A stretch of 16,008 nucleotides of DNA from Gammaproteobacteria bacterium (lineage in GTDB: Bacteria > Pseudomonadota > Gammaproteobacteria > Steroidobacterales > Rariloculaceae), in NCBI GenBank assembly GCA_016927175.1, contig JAFGNC010000354.1, positions 1 through 16,008 of the forward strand. The letters run 5' to 3'. This document shows, one piece after another, positions 1 to 6,413 of the stretch. The position numbers and the translations under genes were made by a program. How positions within the stretch are numbered: the stretch's first letter is position 1; each line of letters begins with the position of its first letter. The notes under the pieces are model-generated. The model was not told where the DNA came from. It saw only the letters and a program-made list of their open reading frames with translations, and did not search any database.

Positions 1-530
1 AAGTCGGTCCCCTTCAGCTGCGGCGAGAGCCGCACCCAGTCGAGCCCGTCCCGCTCGAACGTCTCGGAGACGGTGAAGCCCTCGCGCACCGCGCTGTCGC
101 CGCTCAGCAGCATCGCCGGCGTTGACGCCGCGGCGTCGTCCATCGGCGTGACGGTGACCTGCTCGAGCTCGACGTCGTAGATCCAGATGTTTTTGGCGTC
201 GGCAACGACCAGCTGCTCGTACGGCTCCTCGTAGCTCCAGCGGAACTCGTTGGGCCGGCGCAGCGTCAGCGTGCCCGATGCCGACTGCAGCACGCGCTCG
301 TCGGCCGACCACAGCTTCTGCTCGAAACGCGCCTCGAGCGTCTCGACCTCGTCGAGGAAACGGTCGAGGGCGGCCGCGCCGTCGGGCTCGGCGGTATCTG
401 ACGGCTGCGGCAGGGCGGAGTCGGCTGCGAGCGACAGGGCGCAGACGAGCGACGCGGCGAACGGCGCAAGCGCCGGCCGCGGTTCACCCGACGCCGGCGA
501 GCGGCGGCGCAAAAACCTCCGTGAGAGCAT
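1..530 (-). CDS. lolA: LolA, periplasmic outer-membrane lipoprotein carrier (partial, C-terminus beyond window)
   Basis: LolA accepts lipoproteins from the LolCDE transporter and carries them across the periplasm to LolB. About 176 codons are visible and the 3' end is outside the window. The frame reads LDRFLDEVETLEARFEQKLW (residues 55-74), then a stretch containing RRPNEFRWSYEEPYEQLVV, then IWIYD and MLLSG, which fits the LolA fold of a long amphipathic helix followed by an open beta barrel. I chose ATG 530-528. It gives an Arg-rich n-region (SRRFLRRR) and a hydrophobic segment near residues 20-36, so the signal peptide is unusually long. The n-region resembles a Tat motif but lacks the spacer residue. 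A TTG at 515-513 is the alternative start. The start lies inside the ftsK-tail remnant, read in another frame. LolA next to ftsK is a common gammaproteobacterial arrangement. Identity is confident, the start less so. Confidence 0.88.
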   Translation of the reverse strand, partial: MLSRRFLRRRSPASGEPRPALAPFAASLVCALSLAADSALPQPSDTAEPDGAAALDRFLDEVETLEARFEQKLWSADERVLQSASGTLTLRRPNEFRWSYEEPYEQLVVADAKNIWIYDVELEQVTVTPMDDAAASTPAMLLSGDSAVREGFTVSETFERDGLDWVRLSPQLKGTD

Positions 531-567
531 TCGACTGCCAGTCTCCAAAGATGCCGGCCTCCTCCAT
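484..567 (-). pseudogene. Decayed duplicate of the ftsK 3' end (FtsK gamma-domain tail)
   Basis: Read on the minus strand, this 84-nt stretch encodes MEEAGIFGDWQSNALTEVF and continues to a TGA at 486-484. The end of the intact ftsK encodes MEEAGIVGPLQSNGFREVL and also stops after 27 codons. The two align without gaps: 15 of 27 residues and, by my hand count, 58 of 84 bases are identical, including the stop position. Upstream of 567 the likeness fades and seems to contain indels. No ATPase or membrane part is present. It is a remnant of an older ftsK end left beside lolA, or a partial duplication. It is not a functional gene. Confidence 0.75.
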
Positions 568-912
568 GTGTCGGCGATAGCGGCCGTGCCGGCCGTGTCG
601 GTGGCGGCGCGAACCGCCGGCGCGGCCCGGAACGATCACCGGCGGGCCGCCGGACCGACCGTTCGGGCATCGCCCATGATCCATCCCGACGCGCTGATGC
701 TAAAGTGGAACCCGGCCGCCGTCCAATCCGGGCCTGCCGCGGCCCGCGGCCCCCGCCGCGCTTGAACTTTCGCTGTCGCCGTGGGCACACACGACGTCGT
801 GCCGACGATCGGCCGGCACCCTTGCGGGCCGAAACGCGGGCGACATCCATCGACGACGTCCGCTCAACCCAGAAGGCGCTCAACCGAGAGGCGCACAACC
901 AGGAGGTGTGAC
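568..912. other. Gene-free region between the ftsK-tail remnant and the CHRD gene
   Basis: I see no credible gene in these 345 bases on either strand. Open frames here lack any recognisable protein signature and are antisense or GC-driven. The stretch must hold the promoters for lolA (leftward) and the CHRD gene (rightward), but no convincing -35/-10 pair stands out. TAAAGT at 701-706, preceded by TG, is at best a weak extended -10 for rightward transcription. The only clear structure is the tandem repeat at 861-906. Confidence 0.5.
861..906 (+). repeat. Three tandem ~15-16-nt repeats ending in ribosome-binding-site-like purines
   Basis: Three imperfect units follow one another: CGCTCAACCCAGAAGG (861-876), CGCTCAACCGAGAGG (877-891) and CGCACAACCAGGAGG (892-906). 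The last unit supplies the AGGAGG Shine-Dalgarno sequence, six bases before the ATG at 913. The first two carry degraded versions, AGAAGG and GAGAGG. The repeat could have arisen by slippage, or could offer several ribosome landing or RNA-protein binding sites in the leader. Confidence 0.7.
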
Positions 913-1566
913 ATGGAACGAGCGTTGGCCAGCAGGCTGTTGCTGTTGCTCGGAACTTCGGTCGTGCTCGGGGCGTCCGCGCAGCCCGTCTACGACGACG
1001 ACTACTTCATCGACAACGGCGCCGGCGACGACAGCGGAGACGACGACGGAAGCGGCGGGACCGACGACCGCAGCACCGCCACGATCTTCACCGCGACGCT
1101 GCACGGCTTCCAGGAGGTTCCGGCCATCTCGACGACCGGCCGCGGGACGTTCCGTGCCGAGATCGACGACGCCTCCAGCATGATCACGTATACGCTGAGC
1201 TACGACGGCCTCGAGGCCGCCGTGCAGCAGGCGCACATCCACGTCGGGCAGATCCTTACGAACGGCGGCGTCAGCGCGTTTCTGTGCTCGAATCTCGAAG
1301 AGGCGCCGCCGAACGTGCAGGCGTGCCCGGAGCCGCCGGCCGAGATCACGGGCACGATCATGGCGGAACAGGTCGTCGGGCCGGCCGATCAGGGCATCGC
1401 GGCGGGCGAGTTCGAGGAGCTCGTCGCGGCGATCCGCGCGCATGTGACTTACGCCAATGTGCACACGGAGACGTTTCCCGCCGGCGAGATCCGAGGGCAG
1501 CTCATCGCGCCACGAGATGACGATGACGATGACGATGACGGCGATGACGACGGCGCCGACGACTGA
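913..1566 (+). CDS. Secreted CHRD-domain protein with poly-Asp C-terminus
   Basis: This is a 217-residue protein. The ATG at 913 follows a strong AGGAGG, and the hydrophobic stretch LASRLLLLLGTSVVLGASA ends in a likely signal-peptidase site after residue 23, so the protein is probably exported. Residues 24-53 are Asp/Gly-rich. Residues about 58-197 match the CHRD domain: FTATLHGFQEVPAI, a YTLSYDGL segment, AHIHVG, a FLCSNL...ACPEPP pair of cysteines that could form a disulfide, and TYANVHTETFPAGEIRGQL. The last 17 residues are almost all Asp. CHRD was first described in chordin, and its bacterial role is not established. The acidic ends suggest cation binding, which is inference. The gene sits alone between lolA and a convergent ftsK, where these two are normally adjacent, and looks inserted. 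Confidence 0.85.
   Translation: MERALASRLLLLLGTSVVLGASAQPVYDDDYFIDNGAGDDSGDDDGSGGTDDRSTATIFTATLHGFQEVPAISTTGRGTFRAEIDDASSMITYTLSYDGLEAAVQQAHIHVGQILTNGGVSAFLCSNLEEAPPNVQACPEPPAEITGTIMAEQVVGPADQGIAAGEFEELVAAIRAHVTYANVHTETFPAGEIRGQLIAPRDDDDDDDDGDDDGADD
1516..1548 (+). repeat. GATGAC hexanucleotide repeat coding for poly-Asp
   Basis: Four perfect GATGAC units run from 1516 to 1539, and a fifth follows at 1543-1548 after one GGC codon. Each unit adds two Asp codons, so slippage would change tail length without a frameshift. Confidence 0.8.
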
Positions 1567-1580
1567 CCGCCGATGACCGG

Positions 1581-1607
1581 GCGGGCCGGCGGCCGCTACC
1601 GGCCCGC
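1581..1607. terminator. Bidirectional terminator-like hairpin between the CHRD gene and ftsK
   Basis: GCGGGCCGG (1581-1589) and CCGGCCCGC (1599-1607) form a perfect 9-bp stem with a 9-nt loop. It lies between the two convergent stop codons and abuts the ftsK stop (1610-1608). There is no clear T-tract on either strand, so it may act as a weak or factor-assisted terminator. Confidence 0.55.
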
Positions 1608-3863
1608 TCAGTCCGCGTCCGGCGGCGGCGGCGCGAGGACCTCCCTGAAGCCGTTCGACTGCAGCGGCCCGACGATGCCGGCTTCCTCCATCGTCTCGAC
1701 GAGCCGCGCGGCGCGGTTGTAGCCGATCTTGAGCCGGCGCTGGACGCCGGAGATCGAGGCCTTGCGCGTCTCGGTCACGATCCGGACGGCCTGGTCGTAC
1801 AGCGCATCCTGCTCGCCGTCGAGCTCGCCGCCCCCGATGCCGTCCCCGCCGCCCGGGCCGTCCGCGGCCGGACCTTCGAGCACTTCGTCGATGTAGGTTG
1901 GCGAGCCGCTCGCGCGCAGCGCCTTGACGACGGCGTGGACCTCGTTGTCGGAGACGTACGCGCCGTGCACGCGCGTCGGGATCGACGTGCCGCCGGGCAG
2001 ATACAGCATGTCGCCGTGGCCGAGCAGATGCTCGGCGCCGATCTGGTCGAGAATCGTGCGGGAGTCGACCTTGGCCGACACCTGGAACGCGATCCGGGAC
2101 GGGATGTTGGCCTTGATCAGGCCCGTGATCACGTCGACCGACGGGCGCTGCGTCGCGATGATCATGTGAATGCCGGACGCGCGCGCCTTCTGCGCGAGCC
2201 GCGCGATGAACTCCTCGACCTTCTTGCCGACCGTCATCATCATGTCGGCGAGCTCGTCGATGATCACGACGATCAGCGGCAGCTGCTCGAGGTCGGGCGC
2301 AACGTCGTCCTCCAGCACCCGCTTGAAGGTCGGATCCTTCAGCGGCTCGCCCCGATCGGCGGCCTCGACCACCTTCTTGTTGTAGCCCGCAAGATTGCGC
2401 ACCCCGACCCCCGCCATCAGCGCGTAGCGGCGCTCCATCTCGGCGACACACCAGCGCAGCGCGTTCGCGGCCTCCTTCATGTCGGTGACGACCGGCGCGA
2501 GCAGATGCGGGATGCCCTCGTAGACGGAGAGCTCCAGCATCTTCGGATCGATCATGATCAGCCGCACGTGTTCCGGCGTCGCCTTGTACAACAGGCTCAG
2601 CACCATCGCATTGATCGCGACCGACTTGCCCGAGCCCGTCGTGCCGGCGATCAGCAGGTGCGGCATCTTCGCGAGGTCGGCGACGATCGGCTGCCCTCCG
2701 ATGTCCTTGCCGAGCGCGAGCGTCAGCGGCGATTTCAGCTCGTCGTAAGCCTCGGATTTGACGATCTCGCCGAGCGCGACGATCTCGCGCACCTCGTTCG
2801 GGATCTCGAGCCCGACGTGCGGCCTGCCGGGAATCACCTCGACGACGCGGACGCTGACCGTCGACAGCGAGCGCGCGAGGTCCTTCGCGAGATTCGAGAT
2901 CTGGCTGACCTTGACGCCCGGCGCCGGCTGCAGCTCGAACCGCGTCACGACCGGCCCCGGGTGCACGGCCACGACCTCCACCTCGATGCCGAAGTCGTTG
3001 AGCTTGATCTCGACGAGGCGCGACATCGCCTCGAGCGCTTCCGCCGAATAGCCGCCCTCGCGCGCCGGCGGATCGTCGAGCAGCGACAGCGGCGGCAGCT
3101 CGTTCGACGACGCCGGCTCGAACAGCGGCACCTGCCGCTCGCGCTCGACGCGCAGGCTCGGCTCGACCTTGTCGACGACCGGCTCGATCCTCGGCGGAAG
3201 CCTCGCCGGCTTGGCCTTCTCCTTCGTCCGGGTCCGGGTGATCAGCTCCTGACGCTGCTGCCTCGCGCGCCGGCCGTCGAGCCACAGCCGCAGGCGCGCG
3301 GCCACGGCTCCGACGCCGTTCAGCGCCACATAGACGGAGCGGCCCGTGTAATCCATGACGGCGAGCCACGAGACGCCGGTCGCGAGCGACACGGCTCCGA
3401 GCCACAGGACCAGCAGCAGCACCGTGGCGCCGAGCGGCCCGAGCAGGTCGGCGAGCGAGCCGCCGACGACCTGCCCGAGCACGCCGCCGGCGGTCTCCTG
3501 CAGGTCCGGCGCGGAGAAGTGCAGCGTCGCGAGACCGGAGCTCGTCGCGACCGTCAGCACGAAGCCGATCGTTTTGTACAGCGTCGAGTGCTTCGGCGCC
3601 GTGATCTCGGCGCCGCGGAACACGTACACGCCGCCGAGCAGCACGAGGACGGGCACCAGGAACGCCGTCAGCCCGCACAGCAGGAACGCGACATCGGCGA
3701 ACCACGCGCCGGCCGGTCCCATGCGATTCTCGACGGTGTCGCCTCCCGCCACGGTGAATGCCGGGTCCGACGGATCGTAGCTCAGCAGCGCCCACAGCAG
3801 GATCAGGCTCAATCCCGTCAGGACCCAGAACGCCGACTCTCTCAACCCTTTGATCCGCGGCAC
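1608..3863 (-). CDS. ftsK: FtsK DNA translocase
   Basis: FtsK is a septum-anchored, ATP-driven DNA pump that clears and aligns the chromosome terminus at division and activates XerCD recombination. With the start chosen here it has 751 residues. The N-terminus holds about four membrane segments, starting with FWVLTGLSLILLWALL. A short basic linker (RTRTKEKAKP) follows, then a motor domain with Walker A GTTGSGKS (407-414) and Walker B IVVIIDELADMM, then the C-terminal winged-helix gamma domain (about 685-751). The linker is far shorter than in E. coli FtsK (over 1,300 residues), as in many other bacteria. I prefer GTG 3863-3861 because GGAGG lies 8 bases before it. A TTG at 3905 in the same frame would add 14 residues but has no clear binding site. 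Confidence 0.95.
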   Translation of the reverse strand: MPRIKGLRESAFWVLTGLSLILLWALLSYDPSDPAFTVAGGDTVENRMGPAGAWFADVAFLLCGLTAFLVPVLVLLGGVYVFRGAEITAPKHSTLYKTIGFVLTVATSSGLATLHFSAPDLQETAGGVLGQVVGGSLADLLGPLGATVLLLVLWLGAVSLATGVSWLAVMDYTGRSVYVALNGVGAVAARLRLWLDGRRARQQRQELITRTRTKEKAKPARLPPRIEPVVDKVEPSLRVERERQVPLFEPASSNELPPLSLLDDPPAREGGYSAEALEAMSRLVEIKLNDFGIEVEVVAVHPGPVVTRFELQPAPGVKVSQISNLAKDLARSLSTVSVRVVEVIPGRPHVGLEIPNEVREIVALGEIVKSEAYDELKSPLTLALGKDIGGQPIVADLAKMPHLLIAGTTGSGKSVAINAMVLSLLYKATPEHVRLIMIDPKMLELSVYEGIPHLLAPVVTDMKEAANALRWCVAEMERRYALMAGVGVRNLAGYNKKVVEAADRGEPLKDPTFKRVLEDDVAPDLEQLPLIVVIIDELADMMMTVGKKVEEFIARLAQKARASGIHMIIATQRPSVDVITGLIKANIPSRIAFQVSAKVDSRTILDQIGAEHLLGHGDMLYLPGGTSIPTRVHGAYVSDNEVHAVVKALRASGSPTYIDEVLEGPAADGPGGGDGIGGGELDGEQDALYDQAVRIVTETRKASISGVQRRLKIGYNRAARLVETMEEAGIVGPLQSNGFREVLAPPPPDAD

Positions 3864-3937
3864 GAAAACGGCCTCCACGACCGCGTTTGTCTTTGCTCGT
3901 GTCAAGTGTTACCGGAAATACTAAGCTTAAGGCGCTG

Positions 3938-3965
3938 ATTATACGTATGAGGCGCTTGGAGCAAA
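3938..3965 (-). promoter_or_regulatory. Probable ftsK promoter
   Basis: On the minus strand a perfect TATAAT (-10) lies at 3943-3938. The best -35 is poor: TTTGCT (3965-3960) at 16-bp spacing or TTGCTC (3964-3959) at 15. Transcription would start near 3931, giving a leader of about 68 bases to the GTG start. The -10 is bracketed by two direct AGCGCC copies (minus strand, 3956-3951 and 3936-3931), 20 bp apart, which could be protein half-sites. Confidence 0.5.
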
Positions 3966-4023
3966 GCGCACCGACGACAACTCGGGAAACGCGCCGCGCA
4001 GCGGTCGCCGCGGCGGACCGAAG

Positions 4024-4054
4024 TTGGCGCAAGCCGCCGCGCGCGAGCTAAACT
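4024..4054 (+). promoter_or_regulatory. Weak candidate promoter for the FemAB-like gene and aat
   Basis: TTGGCG (4024-4029) and TAAACT (4049-4054) face the gene at 4165, but the spacing is 19 bp and both hexamers are imperfect. It is the best pair I found in the divergent region shared with ftsK. Confidence 0.25.
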
Positions 4055-4164
4055 GAGCCGGCGCCCGAACGCCGTGCGCCCTTACAGTCATCGCCGAAAC
4101 AGCCTCGCCACCGTTCACGCTGCGTACCGGCTCCCGCGCGGAGCCGAGCCGCCCACTCGACTCG

Positions 4165-5325
4165 ATGGATCTCAAGCTCGACCGCGTCACCTCCATAGAA
4201 GACGTCGATCCCGCCTCCTGGAACGCGTTGGCGGGTACGCACCCGTTCCATCGTCACGAGTTTCTCGCGGCGCTCGAGCACAGCGGCGCCGTCGGCGCCG
4301 AAACGCCATGGCAGCCCTGCCACGTCACGGCCGTGGACGAGGCCGGCGTGCTCGTCGGCGCGCTGCCGCTCTACGTCAAATACGACTCGCTCGGCGAGTT
4401 CGTGTTCGACTGGAGCTGGGCCGACGCCTACGAACGCGCCGGCGGGCGCTACTACCCGAAGCTCGTCGCCGCCGTGCCGTTCACGCCGGCGACGGGGCGG
4501 CGCATCCTGACGCTCGACGGGCCGCGCCGAGCGGCCGTCGAGGACGGGCTGATCGACGCCGCGCGCGAGCTGCAGCGGGAGCTCCGCGCCTCGTCGCTGC
4601 ACGTCCTGTTCCCGACCGACGAGGAGCGCGACAGGCTCGCGGCGGCCGGGTTCCTGATCCGCAAGAGCTGTCAGTTCCACTGGCACAATCGGGGCTACGG
4701 CGACTTCGACGAGTTCCTCGCGCAGTTCAGCTCCGCCAAGCGCAAGAAGGCGCGCCGCGAGCGGCGCCGGATCGCCGAGGCCGGCATCGGCTTCGAGCAT
4801 CTGCGCGGGGACGCGCTCGACGCGAAGGACTGGGACTCGGTGTTCGAGTTCTATTCACGCACGTTCTGGCGCCGCGGCCGCCCGCCGTACCTGAACCGGG
4901 AGTTCTTCGACGAGGTCGCCCGCACGATGCCGGAGAATCTCGTCGTGATCCTCGCCCGGCACGGCCGAACGCCGATCGCGACCGCGATCTGCTTCCGCAG
5001 CGACGATGCACTGTACGGACGTTACTGGGGCAGCCTTGCCGATTTTCACAGCCTGCACTTCGAGGCATGCTATTACCAGGGTATCGAGTACTGTATCCGG
5101 CACGGGCTTTCGCTGTTCGAGCCGGGCACGCAGGGCGAGCACAAGATCAGCCGCGGTTTCACACCCACCGCGACCTGGTCCTGCCATGAGTTGAGCGACC
5201 CCGGCTTTCAACGCGCCGTCGAGGATTTTCTCGAGCGGGAAACGATGCACGTCGACGCATACATGGAGCACCTGAGAGATCACGTGCCCTACCGGCGCGG
5301 CGCGGGGGACGTCGAAACGTCATGA
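4165..5325 (+). CDS. FemAB-like / GNAT-superfamily protein (COG3146, PF04339 type)
   Basis: A 386-residue soluble protein with no signal peptide. The pattern HPFHRHEFLAALEHSGAVG near the start, PLYVKYDSLGEFVFDWSWAD in the first third, a basic KRKKARRERRRI segment, and the C-terminal FEPGTQGEHKISRGF (about 318-332) are hallmarks of the COG3146 family. That family is annotated as 'peptidogalycan biosynthesis' or FemAB-like by fold similarity to aminoacyl-tRNA-using transferases. Its substrate is not known. The ATG at 4165 has only a weak ribosome-binding site. Its stop overlaps the aat start by 4 bases (ATGA), so the two are probably translationally coupled. Aat also transfers amino acids from aminoacyl-tRNA with a related fold, which makes the pairing suggestive, though a shared pathway is inference. 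Confidence 0.85.
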   Translation: MDLKLDRVTSIEDVDPASWNALAGTHPFHRHEFLAALEHSGAVGAETPWQPCHVTAVDEAGVLVGALPLYVKYDSLGEFVFDWSWADAYERAGGRYYPKLVAAVPFTPATGRRILTLDGPRRAAVEDGLIDAARELQRELRASSLHVLFPTDEERDRLAAAGFLIRKSCQFHWHNRGYGDFDEFLAQFSSAKRKKARRERRRIAEAGIGFEHLRGDALDAKDWDSVFEFYSRTFWRRGRPPYLNREFFDEVARTMPENLVVILARHGRTPIATAICFRSDDALYGRYWGSLADFHSLHFEACYYQGIEYCIRHGLSLFEPGTQGEHKISRGFTPTATWSCHELSDPGFQRAVEDFLERETMHVDAYMEHLRDHVPYRRGAGDVETS

Positions 5326-6038
5326 GCGCGATCCGCTGGCTTGCGGCTGGCACGGATTACGACAGCTTCCCGCCGCCGGACACGGCGCTGGACGAGCCGA
5401 ACGGCCTGCTCGCGGCCGGCGGCGATCTGTCGCCGGAACGGCTGCTGATCGCGTACCGCAGCGGCATCTTTCCGTGGTACGAGCGCGGCCAGCCGATCCT
5501 GTGGTGGTCGCCCGATCCGCGGGCCGTGCTGCTGCCCGGCGAGCTGCGCGTGTCGCGCAGCCTGCGCCGGACGGTCAGGCGCGGCACGTTCCGGATTACG
5601 GCCGATACGGCTTTCGAGCGCGTCATCCGGGGCTGCGCCGGCCCGCGCAGCTACGGCACGGCGACGTGGATCACGAAGGAGATGGCGGCGGCGTATATCG
5701 AGCTTCATCGGCGCGGGTGGGCACATTCGTTCGAGGCGTGGGCCGGCGACGAGCTGGCGGGCGGGCTCTACGGCGTCGCCATCGGGCGCGTGTTCTTCGG
5801 CGAATCGATGTTCTCGCGCGCGACGGACGCGTCGAAGGCGGCCTTCGTCAGCGCGGTGCGTTACCTCGAGTCGAGGGCGTTCGAGCTGATCGACTGCCAG
5901 GTCGCGTCGGCGCATATGCGCAGCCTCGGCGCCACGGACATGCCGAGGCACCGGTTTCTCGCGCGGCTCGAAGCGCTGTGCGACGCGCCGCGTCCGGCCG
6001 CGTCGTGGACGTGCGATCATATGGGGTCGAGCCCGTGA
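5322..6038 (+). CDS. aat: Leucyl/phenylalanyl-tRNA--protein transferase
   Basis: Aat transfers Leu or Phe from charged tRNA to proteins with N-terminal Arg or Lys, creating N-degrons for ClpS/ClpAP in the cytoplasm. The 238-residue length is normal. Family motifs appear in order: GIFPWYERG (48-56), WWSPDPR (61-67), TWITKEM (115-121), AHSFEAW (134-140), FFGESMFSR (158-166), ELIDCQ (188-193) and HMRSLGA (198-204). The ATG overlaps the stop of the upstream gene (ATGA), supporting this start. infA follows on the same strand and clpA/clpS lie convergently beyond it, the same grouping as in E. coli. Confidence 0.96.
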   Translation: MSAIRWLAAGTDYDSFPPPDTALDEPNGLLAAGGDLSPERLLIAYRSGIFPWYERGQPILWWSPDPRAVLLPGELRVSRSLRRTVRRGTFRITADTAFERVIRGCAGPRSYGTATWITKEMAAAYIELHRRGWAHSFEAWAGDELAGGLYGVAIGRVFFGESMFSRATDASKAAFVSAVRYLESRAFELIDCQVASAHMRSLGATDMPRHRFLARLEALCDAPRPAASWTCDHMGSSP

Positions 6039-6077
6039 TCGACGTTTCGAGGTTCTTCCCCGGCAGGTGGAGGCCGT

Positions 6078-6107
6078 TTGCGGGTCCCAGTGGGGTTATG
6101 CAACAAT
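6078..6107 (+). promoter_or_regulatory. Candidate infA promoter
   Basis: TTGCGG (6078-6083) and AACAAT (6102-6107) are spaced by 18 bp upstream of infA. Each matches four of six consensus bases. The spacing and position are reasonable, but infA could also be read from the aat transcript. Confidence 0.35.
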
Positions 6108-6140
6108 GCGGCGCCCCAATCCGGCGGTAGTTGTTGTTTA

Positions 6141-6359
6141 GTGGCAAAAGAAGACGCAATTCAGCTCGAGGGCACGGTCATGGAGACCCTGCCCAATACC
6201 ACGTTCCGAGTCGAGCTCGAGAACGGTCACGTCGTCACGGCCCATATTTCGGGCAAGATGCGGAAGAACTACATCAGGATCCTCAAAGGCGACAAGGTCA
6301 CGGTGGAGCTGACCCCGTACGACCTGAGCAAGGGCCGCATCGTCTACCGGTCGCGCTGA
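6141..6359 (+). CDS. infA: Translation initiation factor IF-1
   Basis: IF-1 binds the ribosomal A site during initiation. The protein has 72 residues, the standard length, and is a single S1-type OB fold: MAKEDAIQLEGTVMETLPN at the start and LTPYDLSKGRIVYRSR at the end. The start is GTG at 6141. Upstream in-frame codons back to 6078 add residues that match no IF-1. The Shine-Dalgarno sequence is weak (GGCGGTAG, about 10 bases upstream). It sits between aat and the convergent clpA. Confidence 0.98.
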   Translation: MAKEDAIQLEGTVMETLPNTTFRVELENGHVVTAHISGKMRKNYIRILKGDKVTVELTPYDLSKGRIVYRSR

Positions 6360-6381
6360 CTGCGCGCGTAATCCTCACGGC

Positions 6382-6413
6382 GCCGCGCGGCCCTCGGACG
6401 AGCCCCGCGCGGC
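6382..6413. terminator. Terminator-like hairpin between infA and clpA
   Basis: GCCGCGCGG (6382-6390) pairs perfectly with CCGCGCGGC (6405-6413) around a 14-nt loop, 22 bases after the infA stop and touching the clpA stop. The genes converge here, so it could serve both strands. It has no T-tract. Confidence 0.5.

Noticed and set aside
3864..3905. TTG start at 3905 for ftsK
   Set aside because: No Shine-Dalgarno upstream, whereas the GTG at 3863 has GGAGG at 8 bases. Kept as an alternative only.
1935..3938. 667-codon plus-strand open frame opposite ftsK
   Set aside because: Arg/Asp/Leu-rich translation of the ftsK complement, with no recognisable protein.
880..4032. Very long open frame (about 1,050 codons) antisense to the CHRD gene and in another frame of ftsK
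   Set aside because: GC-rich shadow frame. Its product is Arg/Ala-rich with no motif, while the ftsK and CHRD frames have clear domains.
6078..6140. Upstream in-frame extension of infA
   Set aside because: IF-1 is 72 residues and starts MAKED. The extension overlaps the likely promoter.
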